Shown here one piece after another: positions 42,464 to 51,476 of a DNA stretch of 52,436 bases. The first letter of the stretch is position 1; each line of letters starts with the position of its first letter. The DNA comes from Candidatus Rokuibacteriota bacterium. Its GTDB lineage: Bacteria; Methylomirabilota; Methylomirabilia; Rokubacteriales; CSP1-6. Below the pieces are notes generated by a model. It worked only from the letters and a program-made list of their open reading frames with translations. It did no database searches and was not told where the DNA came from. The stretch lies in the NCBI GenBank assembly GCA_003221515.1, contig QHSI01000119.1, forward strand, positions 1 to 52,436, written 5' to 3'. The position numbers and the translations under genes are program-made.

Positions 42464-43246
42464 CTAGCGCTCCTTGACGACCGGGTTGCGCAGCACCCCG
42501 ATGCCGGGCACCTCGACCTCGACCACGTCCCCGTCCTTCATGTTCTCGGTCGCGCCGTCGGTGCCCATCCACAACACGTCACCCGGGTACAGCGTCAGGT
42601 ACTGGCTCATGCGGCTGATGAACTGGCGCACGCCGAAGATCGCGTCCTTGATCGCGTAGGTGAACATCTCCTTGCCGTTGAGCCGGATCGTGACGCGCAG
42701 ATCGTCCGGGTTCAGCCCGGTGACGATCCACGGGCCCATCGGCTTGAAGGTGTCGGTGTTCTTGCCCCGCCAGAACGTGCGGTCGCCCCGCTGCCACGTC
42801 CGCTCGCTGACGTCGTTGCCGATCGTGTAGCCGAAGACGTAGTCGAGCGCCTGCGCCTCAGAGACCTTCTTGCACTGCTTGCCGATCACCACGACCAGCT
42901 CGCCCTCGTACTGCACCAGGTCCGTCGCGTCCTTGGGAATGACGATCGGCTCGTCGGTCGGGACGAGCGCGTTGTTGGCGCGGTAGCCGACGTCGGCGTT
43001 CGGCGGGAACTCGGGCTTCACGCCGCGGCGGTGCGCCATCTCGGTGACGTGCTCGCGGTAGTTCACGCCGGCGGCGTAGAACGTGGGGGGAATCACCGGG
43101 ACCAGGAGCTTCACCCGACTCAGTTGCGCGATCGTTGCCGTCTTTGTGTGACTCTCGAAAGGATTGCCTGTCACTTCAGTGACGGTGGTGTCGTCGATGA
43201 TTCCGTACGCGGTCGTGCGTCCCGACTGGAAGCGGCACCATTTCAT
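42464..43246 (-). CDS. Fumarylacetoacetate hydrolase family protein
   Basis: 260-residue FAH-fold enzyme (C-C hydrolase, decarboxylase or isomerase on beta-diketo or 2-oxo acids, Mg-dependent). The metal glutamate region is LVQYEGELVVVIGKQCKKVS and the substrate loop GYTIGNDVSERTWQRGD with FKPMGPWIVTG. LYPGDVLWMGTDGATENMKDGDVVEVEVPGIGVL is the common C-terminus. ATG 43246 overlaps the hydrolase stop by 4 bp (ATGA), so both are made from one message. The pair suggests breakdown of a ring-cleavage product. Confidence 0.93.
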   Translation of the reverse strand: MKWCRFQSGRTTAYGIIDDTTVTEVTGNPFESHTKTATIAQLSRVKLLVPVIPPTFYAAGVNYREHVTEMAHRRGVKPEFPPNADVGYRANNALVPTDEPIVIPKDATDLVQYEGELVVVIGKQCKKVSEAQALDYVFGYTIGNDVSERTWQRGDRTFWRGKNTDTFKPMGPWIVTGLNPDDLRVTIRLNGKEMFTYAIKDAIFGVRQFISRMSQYLTLYPGDVLWMGTDGATENMKDGDVVEVEVPGIGVLRNPVVKER

Positions 43247-44025
43247 GGCCGATACCCCTTCAGGAATGCGCTGACCTCACGGTTGAACACGTCGGGGCGC
43301 TCGAAGTACGTCGAGTGGCCGGTGGCCTCCACGCGCTCGAAGCGCGAGCCGGGGACGTGCTCGTGGACCTTCTGCGACAGCTCCGGCCAGCTCACGCCGT
43401 CTTCGTCGCTGGTCAGGAACAGCGTCGGCACCCGTGTGGCCGCGTAGCGCTCGACCGGAGTCGTGACGCCGAGGAGCCGCTCGCGGAAGTCCGTGGGCAG
43501 CGGCGCGTTCAGCCCGGCGATCTGCGTGTACAGAAACGCGCGGACCGGCTGAGTCCGGGCGAACGTCCCGCCGAGCGCGGGGTGCCACGGCGGGGCCGGC
43601 CGGGCCTGGCTCTCCGCTGCCAGCTTCCGGCGCAGGGCGGCGATCGCGTCGTTGCTGAGGCCGCCGATGGTGTTGGCCAGCGTGATCGCCCAGAAGCGCT
43701 CGGGCGCCTGCACGGCGGCGCCGACCGCCGCCCACCCGCCCATCGACTGGGCGACCACCGCGACCCGTGAGATGCGCAGGTGGTCGAGCAGCGCGATCGC
43801 GTCGGCGGCGAGCGCCGCCGGCCCGGGCCCTCCAGGCGTGTCCGGTGACTGACCGAAGCCGCGCTGATCGACGGTGACGCACCGGTACTCCTCGGCGAAC
43901 ACCGGCACCTGCTGCCACCAGCTCAGATGATTGCCGCCGGCGCCGTGCAGGAAGAGCACCGCGGGCCCGTTACCGCCGGTGTCTTCGTAGTAGAGACGAA
44001 ATCTGTCCTGGTTCATGAACGCCAT
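43243..44025 (-). CDS. Alpha/beta hydrolase
   Basis: 260-residue hydrolase. Oxyanion region AVLFLHGAGGNHLSWWQQVP, nucleophile elbow VAVVAQSMGGWAAVG (G/A-x-S-x-G), acid in LFLTSDEDGVSWPEL and histidine in VEATGHSTYFERPDVFN, a full triad. Related to ring-cleavage or carboxylesterase hydrolases. Starts at ATG 44025 with GGGAGGAGG upstream. First gene of a two-gene unit with the FAH-family gene, diverging from the ABC operon across 114 bp. Confidence 0.92.
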   Translation of the reverse strand: MAFMNQDRFRLYYEDTGGNGPAVLFLHGAGGNHLSWWQQVPVFAEEYRCVTVDQRGFGQSPDTPGGPGPAALAADAIALLDHLRISRVAVVAQSMGGWAAVGAAVQAPERFWAITLANTIGGLSNDAIAALRRKLAAESQARPAPPWHPALGGTFARTQPVRAFLYTQIAGLNAPLPTDFRERLLGVTTPVERYAATRVPTLFLTSDEDGVSWPELSQKVHEHVPGSRFERVEATGHSTYFERPDVFNREVSAFLKGYRP

Positions 44026-44139
44026 CGTGCCGCCTCCTCCCTACCGACGGGCCCCGCGACTTGACCGCCCTCGGGCCGCGGGCTAGTCTACAGCACTCTT
44101 CGTGACCACGAGACCGATCCTCCAGACGGAGGTCGACAC

Positions 44140-45738
44140 ATGATCCGGCTGCGACTCGATGGCCGCGGCGTGTTCCAGATACTCGCCGCCGTCTTTCTGC
44201 TGATCACCGCCATCTCGGCTGGCGTGCCGCTCTCGACGCCGGCCGGCGCGTCGGCCAAGGGCAAGATCACGCTCGCCTGGCACGCCGGCTTCGCCTCGCG
44301 ATGGCTGGATCCGCAGGAGCACGACGGCACCGCGACTCCGGACAACTTCTTCACCGCGCTCCACGACGCGCTGATCAAGAACCAGGGCACCGCGCTCTAC
44401 GATCATCCGGCGCTGGCCGAGAAGTTCGCGATCGCCCCGGACGCGAAGAGCGCGACGTTCACGCTGCGCAAGGGGCTCAAGTTCCACAACGGTGAGCCGG
44501 TCACGCCTCAGGACGTGAAGTTCAGCTACGAGAACTACCGGGGCGCCAAGGCCGACGTGTTCAAGAAGAAGACCGATCGGATTGAGATCGTCGACGACCG
44601 CACGATCCGCTTCGTCTTCAAGGAGCCATTCCTCGACTTCGCGATCCTGTTCGGCACCGCCAACGTCGCCGGCCCCGGCTGGGTGGTGCCCGAGAAGTAC
44701 TACAAGCAGGTGGGCCCGGACGGCTTCAAGCAGAAGCCGATCGGCGCGGGGCCCTTCAAGCTCGTGCGTCACGAGCCGGGCGTGAAGGTCGAGATGGAGG
44801 CCTTCGACGGCTACTACCGTCCCGTCAACGCCAAGCAGCTCGTCATGATCTCGGTGCCCGAGGCGGCCACCCGGGTCGCCATGCTGGAGCGCGGCGAGGC
44901 CGACATCATCTACAACGTCCCCGGCGAGCTCATCCACAAGGTCAGCAAGCTTCCAGGCGTCACGCTGGCGCCCGTGCTGTCGGGATCGTTCTTCATCGAG
45001 TTCCCCGGCTTCCAGGACCCGAAGAACCCGTTCCGCGACAAGCGCGTCCGCGAGGCGGTCAGCCTGGCGATCGATCGCCGCGCCATGAATCAGACGGAGT
45101 CGGGCGGGATGGGCAAGCCGACGGGCAACTGGATCAACAACGACGTCCTGTACGCGATCGAGTGGCCCGAGTTCGGGCGCGACGTGGAGAAGGCCAAGCA
45201 GCTCCTGCGCGAGGCGGGCTATCCGAACGGATTCGACGTGGACTGGGTAACGCCGATACCCGCGTTCTACTCGCGAGGCGAGCGCATCATCGCGCAGCTC
45301 CGCGAGGTCGGCATCCGCGGCCGGCTCCAGACCATGGAGCGCGGCATCTTCTTCCAGCGGCTGCAGGGCGGGCTCAAGGAGTTTCCCGGAACCCAGATCA
45401 TCCTCCAAGGCGTCCGGATCGCGGGAAGCTGGTCCTTCTGGTACGAAGGCTACTTCAAGTGCGGGGGCTTCAACTCGCGTGATCGTATCTGTGTGAAGGA
45501 CCTCGACGGCAAGTTCGATCAATACGAGCGCTCGATCAACCCGGCCGAGCGCAAGAAGCTCGCCGAGGAGATCCAGCGCGGGATCCTCGAGAACTACTAC
45601 CTGGTGCCCGTGTTCCGTCACGCGTTCGTCAACGCGATCGGCCCCAAGGTCGTGGCGCAGAAGTGGCAGGACGTGTTCCCGACCATCACGACCGGCTACG
45701 CCTATCCCTGGGAGGACCTGAAAGTGAAGGACCAGTAG
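44140..45738 (+). CDS. Peptide/nickel-type ABC transporter substrate-binding protein
   Basis: 532-residue extracytoplasmic solute-binding protein of the SBP_bac_5 family (dipeptide, oligopeptide, opine or nickel). Signal peptide/anchor FQILAAVFLLITAISAGVPL, then TLAWHAGFASRWLDPQEHDG, FTLRKGLKFHNGEPVTPQDV and FRDKRVREAVSLAIDRRAMN, all family blocks. First gene of a five-gene transporter set followed by an LLM oxidoreductase. ATG 44140 has GGAGG nine bases upstream. Ligand not determinable. Confidence 0.94.
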   Translation: MIRLRLDGRGVFQILAAVFLLITAISAGVPLSTPAGASAKGKITLAWHAGFASRWLDPQEHDGTATPDNFFTALHDALIKNQGTALYDHPALAEKFAIAPDAKSATFTLRKGLKFHNGEPVTPQDVKFSYENYRGAKADVFKKKTDRIEIVDDRTIRFVFKEPFLDFAILFGTANVAGPGWVVPEKYYKQVGPDGFKQKPIGAGPFKLVRHEPGVKVEMEAFDGYYRPVNAKQLVMISVPEAATRVAMLERGEADIIYNVPGELIHKVSKLPGVTLAPVLSGSFFIEFPGFQDPKNPFRDKRVREAVSLAIDRRAMNQTESGGMGKPTGNWINNDVLYAIEWPEFGRDVEKAKQLLREAGYPNGFDVDWVTPIPAFYSRGERIIAQLREVGIRGRLQTMERGIFFQRLQGGLKEFPGTQIILQGVRIAGSWSFWYEGYFKCGGFNSRDRICVKDLDGKFDQYERSINPAERKKLAEEIQRGILENYYLVPVFRHAFVNAIGPKVVAQKWQDVFPTITTGYAYPWEDLKVKDQ

Positions 45739-45744
45739 CCGGGC

Positions 45745-46665
45745 ATGACGCAGTTCGTGCTCCGGCGCATCTTCTACAGCGTCGTCACGCTCTTCATCCT
45801 GAGCGCGACGATCTTCCTCATCGTCCGGCTCACCGGGGATCCGGTCGCGCTCATGGCCGAAGCGAGCGCCCGTCCCGAAGATCTCGACCGGATCCGGCAG
45901 CAGTGGGGACTGGACCGCTCGTGGCCGGTGCAGTACGCGACCTTCATGCAGAACGCCTTCAAGGGGGAGCTCGGCAAGTCCTTCAACTACCGGCTGCCGG
46001 TCAGTGAGCTCTATTTCCAGCGGTTGCCCAACTCGCTCACCCTCGGGCTCGCCGCCACGCTGATCTCGCTGCTCATCGGGATCCCGGCGGGGATCATCTC
46101 GGCGGTGAAGGTCAACACCTGGTGGGACTACGCCGCGAAGGGGGTCGCGCTGCTCGGTCTGTCGATCCCGGGGTTCTGGCTCGGCCTCGTGCTGATTCTC
46201 GTGTTCTCGGTCTGGCTCCGATGGCTGCCGACCTCCGGGGCGGGGGACTGGCGCCACGTCATCATGCCGGCGCTGGCGCTCGGCTGGTACTTCGCCGCGT
46301 CGATGCTCCGGCTGACTCGCTCGAGCATGCTGGAAGTGCTGGGCAGCGAGTACATCAAGCTGGCCCGGCTCAAGGGGCTGCCGGACGTCGTGGTCATCGC
46401 CATGCACGCGTTCAAGAACGCGCTCATTCCAGTCTTCACGCTGGCCGGCGTCAACATGGTGGTGATGGTCAACGCCGCCGTGATCATCGAGGTGATCTTC
46501 GCGTGGCCGGGCATCGGCCGCCTGCTCTACGAGGGCATCTTCCAGCGAGATTTTCCGCTGGTGCAGGGCGTCGTGATCATGGCCGGCTTCATGATCGTCG
46601 CGATCAACCTGGTGGTGGACATCCTCTACGCGGTCATCGACCCGCGCATTCGGCTCGCCCGCTGA
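45745..46665 (+). CDS. ABC transporter permease (DppB/OppB type)
   Basis: 306-residue inner-membrane permease with six helices. It opens TQFVLRRIFYSVVTLFILSA, has the periplasmic loop LGKSFNYRLPVSELYFQRLP and the EAA coupling loop MLEVLGSEYIKLARLKGLPD (about 195-214). Pairs with the DppC-type permease. Its stop overlaps the next ATG by one base (46665). Six bases after the binding protein gene. Confidence 0.94.
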   Translation: MTQFVLRRIFYSVVTLFILSATIFLIVRLTGDPVALMAEASARPEDLDRIRQQWGLDRSWPVQYATFMQNAFKGELGKSFNYRLPVSELYFQRLPNSLTLGLAATLISLLIGIPAGIISAVKVNTWWDYAAKGVALLGLSIPGFWLGLVLILVFSVWLRWLPTSGAGDWRHVIMPALALGWYFAASMLRLTRSSMLEVLGSEYIKLARLKGLPDVVVIAMHAFKNALIPVFTLAGVNMVVMVNAAVIIEVIFAWPGIGRLLYEGIFQRDFPLVQGVVIMAGFMIVAINLVVDILYAVIDPRIRLAR

Positions 46666-47573
46666 TGGCGACCATTCCGGCGGATACAAGGCTCGCCCCA
46701 CGACGGGAGACCGCGGACAAGCTGCGCGCGCTGCTCGAGGCGGCGCGCGAAGCCCCGCTGCTCGCCGTCGTCATACTCGGGGGCCTGGTCCTCGTCGCCG
46801 TCCTGGCCGACCTCATCGCCCCGTACGACCCGACGCTGCCGGTGAAGGGCGCGAACGTGTTCGATCCGCCCTTCTGGATGGAGGGCGGGAGCACGAGCAC
46901 GCTGCTCGGCACCGACTTCCAGGGCCGGGACATCCTGAGCCGGCTGATCCACGGCGCCCGGGTGTCGCTGATCGTGGGGCTCATGGGCACGCTGGTGGCC
47001 GGCAGCATCGGCACCGCGATGGGGATCCTCTCCGGCTACGCGGGTGGCTGGGTGGACCAGATCATCATGCGGGTGACCGACGCGTGGCTGGCGCTGCCCG
47101 CGATCGTCTTCGCGATCTTCCTGGCCGCGATGATCGGCCCGAGCATGTGGAACATCATCGCGATCCTGGGCGGCGTGTACTGGACGCGCTACGCGCGCGT
47201 CATCCGCGGCGAGGTGCTGACGCTCCGGGAACGGGAGTTCGTCAAGCTGGCTGAGATCGCCGGCGCCTCGAAGCTGCGCGTGATCAAGAAGCATATCCTG
47301 CCGAACGTCCTGAACACGGTGACGGTGCTGGCGAGCCTCACCGTCGGCGTGGTCATCATCGCCGAGGCATCGCTGAGCTTCCTCGGCGTCGGTGTGCCAC
47401 CGCCCCAGCCCGCCTGGGGCCTCATGCTCTCGGAAGCGCGGCCCACGTTGATGGCGGGCCAGTGGTGGCTCACGGTGTTCCCGGGCGCGTGCATCCTCCT
47501 GATCGTGCTCGCGACCCAGTTGTTCGGCGACTGGCTCCGCGTGCGCCTGGACCCTCAGACAAGGAATCTATGA
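46665..47573 (+). CDS. ABC transporter permease (DppC/OppC type)
   Basis: 302-residue second permease. N-terminal cytoplasmic arm, helix LLAVVILGGLVLVAVLADLI, the DppC hallmark LLGTDFQGRDILSRLIHGAR, and EAA loop EVLTLREREFVKLAEIAGAS. Co-translated with the preceding gene. A 117-bp repeat-bearing gap separates it from the first ATPase, unusual in an otherwise overlapping operon. Confidence 0.94.
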   Translation: MATIPADTRLAPRRETADKLRALLEAAREAPLLAVVILGGLVLVAVLADLIAPYDPTLPVKGANVFDPPFWMEGGSTSTLLGTDFQGRDILSRLIHGARVSLIVGLMGTLVAGSIGTAMGILSGYAGGWVDQIIMRVTDAWLALPAIVFAIFLAAMIGPSMWNIIAILGGVYWTRYARVIRGEVLTLREREFVKLAEIAGASKLRVIKKHILPNVLNTVTVLASLTVGVVIIAEASLSFLGVGVPPPQPAWGLMLSEARPTLMAGQWWLTVFPGACILLIVLATQLFGDWLRVRLDPQTRNL

Positions 47574-47577
47574 TGAT

Positions 47578-47610
47578 GGGGGGCCCCGACATGGCCCCCC
47601 ATACCCCCCC
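47578..47610 (-). repeat. Palindromic repeat family 2, copy 2 (inverted)
   Basis: Perfect 8-bp stem GGGGGGCC-CCGACAT-GGCCCCCC followed by ATACCCCCCC; the reverse complement matches 24682-24711. A further G/C hairpin-rich stretch continues to about 47660. Lies inside the ABC operon between permease and ATPase genes and may lower downstream expression. Confidence 0.75.
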
Positions 47611-47670
47611 GCGCTCGGGGCCCCCCGGCGAAGCCGGGGTGCCCCTCGGGGTCGCTGGGCGCGTCGCGAT

Positions 47671-47704
47671 GGCTTGCTCGAGGTAACGGCTTGCTCGAGG
47701 TAAC
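47671..47704. repeat. 17-bp exact tandem duplication at an ATPase gene start
   Basis: GGCTTGCTCGAGGTAAC occurs twice back to back (47671-47687, 47688-47704). The second copy contains the TTG start (47691). The first copy puts a GAGG seven bases before it, which may serve as the ribosome site. Confidence 0.9.
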
Positions 47705-48665
47705 CGACCTGCGAACCCATTTCTTCACGTTCGGCGGCGCGCGCGTCGTCAAGGCGGTGGACGGCGTGAGCTTCAGGCTCCGCGAGGGCGAGACGCTGGG
47801 GCTCGTCGGCGAGTCGGGCAGCGGCAAGACGACCACGTGCATGTCGATCGTCGGGCTCTTGCCGCGCGCGGGCCGCGTCGTCGGCGGCAGCGTCCTGTTC
47901 GAGGGCGAGGACCTGACGCGCAAGAGCCAGCGCGAACTGCGGCGGATTCGCGGCCGGCGCATCGCGATGATCCTGCAGGACCCGATGGCGTCGCTGAACC
48001 CGCTGTTCACGATCTTCAGACAGGTCGCCGAGCCGGCCTTCTTCCATCAGCATCTCCGGGGCCGCACGCTGCGGGAGCGTGTGCGCCATTTGCTGGAGTC
48101 GGTCCGGATTCCGTCGCCCGAGTGGCGGATGCGCGATTACCCACACCAGATGAGCGGTGGCATGCGGCAACGGATCGTGGGCGCGATCGCGCTGGCCGGC
48201 GGGCCGCGGCTCGTCATCGCCGACGAGCCCACGACGAACCTCGACGTGACGATCCAGGCGCAGTACCTCGATCTGCTCAAGGACATCCAGCGGGAGACGG
48301 GTGTGGCCCTGATCTTCGTGACGCACAACCTCGGCATCGTCGCCAAGATGTGCGATCGGGTCGCCGTCATGTACGCCGGGAAGATCATCGAGCAGGGGCC
48401 CGTGCGCGCGCTGTTCGACGACCCCAAGCATCCGTACACGCGCGCCTTGCTCGGCTCGGTGCCGAAGCTCGGGAGCAAGGAGCCCTTGTACGCGATCGCC
48501 GGCCAGCCGCCGAACCTGGCCGACCTCCCGTCGGGCTGCGCCTTCCACCCGCGCTGCCCCGAGGCGGTGCCCCGCTGCGCGACCGAAGAACCGGGCGATG
48601 TCCACCTCGCCGGCGGCCGCGTCGCGCGGTGCTGGCTCGTGAGCGATGGCCTCACCCGTTCTTGA
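47691..48665 (+). CDS. ABC transporter ATP-binding protein (DppD/OppD type)
   Basis: 324-residue ATPase. Walker A GESGSGKTT (about 42-50), Q-loop ILQDPMASLNPLF, signature MSGGMRQRI, Walker B RLVIADEPTTNLD, H-switch FVTHNLG. The C-terminal oligopeptide extension with CAFHPRCPEAVPRC, a site of Fe-S binding in some members, is present. TTG start is the only plausible one; it sits in a 17-bp duplication. Overlaps the next gene by 20 bp. Confidence 0.93.
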   Translation: MLEVTDLRTHFFTFGGARVVKAVDGVSFRLREGETLGLVGESGSGKTTTCMSIVGLLPRAGRVVGGSVLFEGEDLTRKSQRELRRIRGRRIAMILQDPMASLNPLFTIFRQVAEPAFFHQHLRGRTLRERVRHLLESVRIPSPEWRMRDYPHQMSGGMRQRIVGAIALAGGPRLVIADEPTTNLDVTIQAQYLDLLKDIQRETGVALIFVTHNLGIVAKMCDRVAVMYAGKIIEQGPVRALFDDPKHPYTRALLGSVPKLGSKEPLYAIAGQPPNLADLPSGCAFHPRCPEAVPRCATEEPGDVHLAGGRVARCWLVSDGLTRS

Positions 48666-49647
48666 GGTCCGGGGGCTGAAGAAGCACTTCCCCGTGCGCC
48701 AGCGGCTGCTCGGGCGCGGGGCGACGTGGGTGAAGGCCGTCGACGGCGTCGACTTCGCCATTCATGGCGGGGAGACGCTTGGCCTCATCGGCGAATCCGG
48801 CTGCGGCAAGACCACGACGTCGAAGCTGATTCTGCTGCAGGAGGTGCCCACCGCCGGCTCGATCGCGTTCGAAGGCCGCGACATCGCGGACCTCGCAGGC
48901 GCCGAGCTGATGAGCTACCGCCGCGCGGTGCAGGTGGTGTTCCAGGATCCGTTCAGCTCGCTGAGCCCGCGGATGCGCGTGCGCGACATCATCGCCGAGC
49001 CGCTCGAGATCCACACGCCGCTCACGCGCGCCGCGATCGGCGAGCGTGTCGCCCAGGTGCTGGCCCTGGTCGGCCTGGAGGCCGACGTTGCCGCGCTGTT
49101 CCCGCACGAGTTCAGCGGCGGCCAGCGGCAGCGGATCGCGATCGCCCGAGCGCTGGCGACCGACACACGGCTCATCGTGCTGGACGAGCCGGTGTCCGCG
49201 CTCGACGTGTCGGTGCGCGCGCAGATCATCAACCAGCTCGAGCACCTGCAGCGGACCCTCGGTGTGAGCTATCTCTTCATCGGCCACGACCTGGCGACCG
49301 TGGCCCACATCAGCCACCGGATCGCGGTCATGTACCTCGGCAAGATCGTCGAGTCGGCGGACAGCGACAGCCTCTGCGCGCGGCCGATGCACCCGTACAC
49401 GCAGGCCCTCTTCGCGGCGGCGCTGCCGTCCCATCCCGACGACCCGCCGGCGGAACGGACCATCGCCGGCGAAGTCCCGAGCGCGCTGCGCGTGCCGCCG
49501 GGGTGTCGCTTCCACCCGCGCTGCCCGTCGGCGATGGAGGTCTGCTCTCGGGTCGAGCCGATCTTGCAGCCGCGCGAGGGCGGCGGCGAGGTCGCCTGTC
49601 ATCTCTATCCGCAGCCGGCACCAACCGAAAGGAGTCGCGGCGCATGA
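48646..49647 (+). CDS. ABC transporter ATP-binding protein (DppF/OppF type)
   Basis: 333-residue second ATPase. Walker A GESGCGKTT (about 52-60), Q-loop VFQDPFSSLSPRM, signature FSGGQRQRI, Walker B RLIVLDEPVSALD, H-switch FIGHDLA, and the C-terminal CRFHPRCPSAMEVC. Begins inside the preceding gene and ends in ATGA overlap with the LLM oxidoreductase, so the set is translationally coupled. Confidence 0.95.
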   Translation: MASPVLEVRGLKKHFPVRQRLLGRGATWVKAVDGVDFAIHGGETLGLIGESGCGKTTTSKLILLQEVPTAGSIAFEGRDIADLAGAELMSYRRAVQVVFQDPFSSLSPRMRVRDIIAEPLEIHTPLTRAAIGERVAQVLALVGLEADVAALFPHEFSGGQRQRIAIARALATDTRLIVLDEPVSALDVSVRAQIINQLEHLQRTLGVSYLFIGHDLATVAHISHRIAVMYLGKIVESADSDSLCARPMHPYTQALFAAALPSHPDDPPAERTIAGEVPSALRVPPGCRFHPRCPSAMEVCSRVEPILQPREGGGEVACHLYPQPAPTERSRGA

Positions 49648-50579
49648 ACTTCGGGATCCACATCGGCCACATGGGCGGCCCGCTCGACGAGATGCGCAGG
49701 CTGTGGAAGTTCGCCGACACGCAGGGCTTCGACTGGTTCTCGGTCTCCGATCACTTCCAGGAGTCGCCGCCGCGCGGCGGCGACCTGGACTGCTACGAGT
49801 CGATCGCGCTGCTGACCGCCGCGGCGATGGAGACGCGGCGTGTCCGGCTCGGCAGCGGCGTCTACTGCGTCGCGTACCGCAACCCCGGGCTGCTCGCCAA
49901 GTCGCTCACCACGATCGACCACCTCTCGGAGGGGCGCGTCGAGATCGGGCTCGGCGCCGGCTGGCACGACGTGGAGGCGAAGGCCTTCGGGATCGCGTTC
50001 CCGTCGATCGGCATCCGCGAGGACATGCTGGAGGAGTACGCGCAGATCTTGCGATTGCTCCTCGATCCCGTGCGACGGCGCGCGAGCTTCGAGGGCACGC
50101 ACTTCCGCCTGGCCGACGCGCCCAACAATCCCAAGCCGCTCCAGCCCCACATTCCCATCTGGATCGGCGGACGTGGCGAGAAGCGCACGCTGCGCGCCGC
50201 CGCGAAGTACGCCGACGGATGGAACGGTGCCTACATGGGGCCGGACGACTGGAAGCAGAAGAGCCAGGTGCTCGATCGGTGGTGCGAGACGGAGGGGCGC
50301 GACCCGAAGACGATCATGCGCGCGGTGAATCTCGGCTTCTACCTCGGCGCCGACGCCCGGAGCGCCGCCCGCGCCGAGGAGGTCTTCCGCAGCCACTACG
50401 GCACCGGCGGCCGCGCCGATCGCACCGGCTATCTCCGCGGCACCGTGAAGGACGCGCGCGCGATGGTGGACCGGTTCCGCGCGCTCGGCTGCACGCGCCT
50501 CAGCATCGCGTTCCGCAACGGTCCCTACGACTGGGAGGCGCTCGAGGCCTTCGCCGCCGAGGTCGTGCGCGGCGGCTGA
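49644..50579 (+). CDS. LLM-class flavin-dependent oxidoreductase, coupled to ABC operon
   Basis: 311-residue luciferase-like enzyme: MNFGIHIGHMGGPLDEMRRL, GFDWFSVSDHFQESPPRGGD, VRLGSGVYCVAYRNPGLLAK, GRVEIGLGAGWHDVEAKAFG, PHIPIWIGGRGEKRTLRAAA. Related to F420-dependent members. ATG 49644 overlaps the ATPase stop by 4 bp with AAAGGAG upstream, so it may act on whatever the transporter brings in. A second LLM enzyme of different sequence is at 9828-10727. Confidence 0.93.
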   Translation: MNFGIHIGHMGGPLDEMRRLWKFADTQGFDWFSVSDHFQESPPRGGDLDCYESIALLTAAAMETRRVRLGSGVYCVAYRNPGLLAKSLTTIDHLSEGRVEIGLGAGWHDVEAKAFGIAFPSIGIREDMLEEYAQILRLLLDPVRRRASFEGTHFRLADAPNNPKPLQPHIPIWIGGRGEKRTLRAAAKYADGWNGAYMGPDDWKQKSQVLDRWCETEGRDPKTIMRAVNLGFYLGADARSAARAEEVFRSHYGTGGRADRTGYLRGTVKDARAMVDRFRALGCTRLSIAFRNGPYDWEALEAFAAEVVRGG

Positions 50580-50589
50580 GCCCGGGCCC

Positions 50590-51423
50590 TCAGCTCGCTC
50601 GGCGAGGCGTCGCGAGATCGACGAGGGTATTCGCCAGCAGCGCGCCCAGGATGAGGGCGCCACCCGCCAGCGACGCCGCGCCGGGCCGCTCGTTCAGCAC
50701 GAGCCACACCCACAGCGGCCCCAGCACCGTCTCGAGCATGCCGATGAGGGCGCTCTGGGCCACCGGAATCAGTCGCGCGCCGTTCATGAAGAGCAGGAAG
50801 CCGGCGGAGAAATTCCCCACGCCGAAGAAGGCCAGGAGCGCCAGGTCGCGCGGGCTCGTGGCGAGCGGCTCGGCCAGCGGCAGCGCGACCAACGCCGTGA
50901 GCGCGGTCGCCAGCGCCGCGGCCGGCGCCATCTGGATTTCCCCGTGACGGCGCACGAGGACGGTCGCGGTCGCGAAGCTCGCCGCCATGACGATCGCGAG
51001 CAGATCGCCGACGATCGCGCCGCGGGCGTACGAGTCGGACATCATGACCACCGCGCCCACCAGTACCACGCCCATCGCCAGCCACGTGCGCGCCGCGACG
51101 CGCTCGCCGAGCAGCATCCAGCCGAGCACGCCGGCGACGTAGGGCCCCGTGCTGATCAGGATCAGCGTGTTGGCCACCGACGTGCGCGCCAGCGAGAAGA
51201 TGAAGCAGGTCGAGGCCAATGCCATGCACACGGCCACCGCCAGCATCGGCCGGCCGCCTTCGCGCCACTGGGCGACGATGCCGCGGCGCCGCACGACCGA
51301 CAGCACGAGGGCGAGGGTCAGCGAGGCGAACAGGCTCCGCCAGAGGCTGGTCGTCCACGGTGTCGTGGCGACGAGGCGCGCGATGAGCCCGCCGCTGCTC
51401 CAGCAGACCGCCGCGAACGCCAC
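50590..51423 (-). CDS. EamA-family (DMT superfamily) transporter
   Basis: Ten-helix exporter of amino acids or other small metabolites, made of two EamA repeats. First repeat starts FAAVCWSSGGLIARLVATTP, and the second LLAIVMAASFATATVLVRRH; the EamA end is ETVLGPLWVWLVLNERPGAA. No ATG lies near the expected start. GTG 51423 is used here, giving 277 residues, but homology-like text (RRGALLV) continues upstream in frame to about 51475, so a non-standard start close to the metallophosphoesterase stop is possible. Probably co-transcribed with it. Confidence 0.85.
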   Translation of the reverse strand: MAFAAVCWSSGGLIARLVATTPWTTSLWRSLFASLTLALVLSVVRRRGIVAQWREGGRPMLAVAVCMALASTCFIFSLARTSVANTLILISTGPYVAGVLGWMLLGERVAARTWLAMGVVLVGAVVMMSDSYARGAIVGDLLAIVMAASFATATVLVRRHGEIQMAPAAALATALTALVALPLAEPLATSPRDLALLAFFGVGNFSAGFLLFMNGARLIPVAQSALIGMLETVLGPLWVWLVLNERPGAASLAGGALILGALLANTLVDLATPRRAS

Positions 51424-51476
51424 CAGCAGGGCGCCGCGCCGCGGGGGGGCGGCCGCCGCCCGATCAGATCTGTCGG

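Noticed and set aside
44083-46701. 872-codon minus-strand frame opposite the ABC binding protein and permease
   Set aside because: His/Asp/Arg-rich antisense shadow with no domain.
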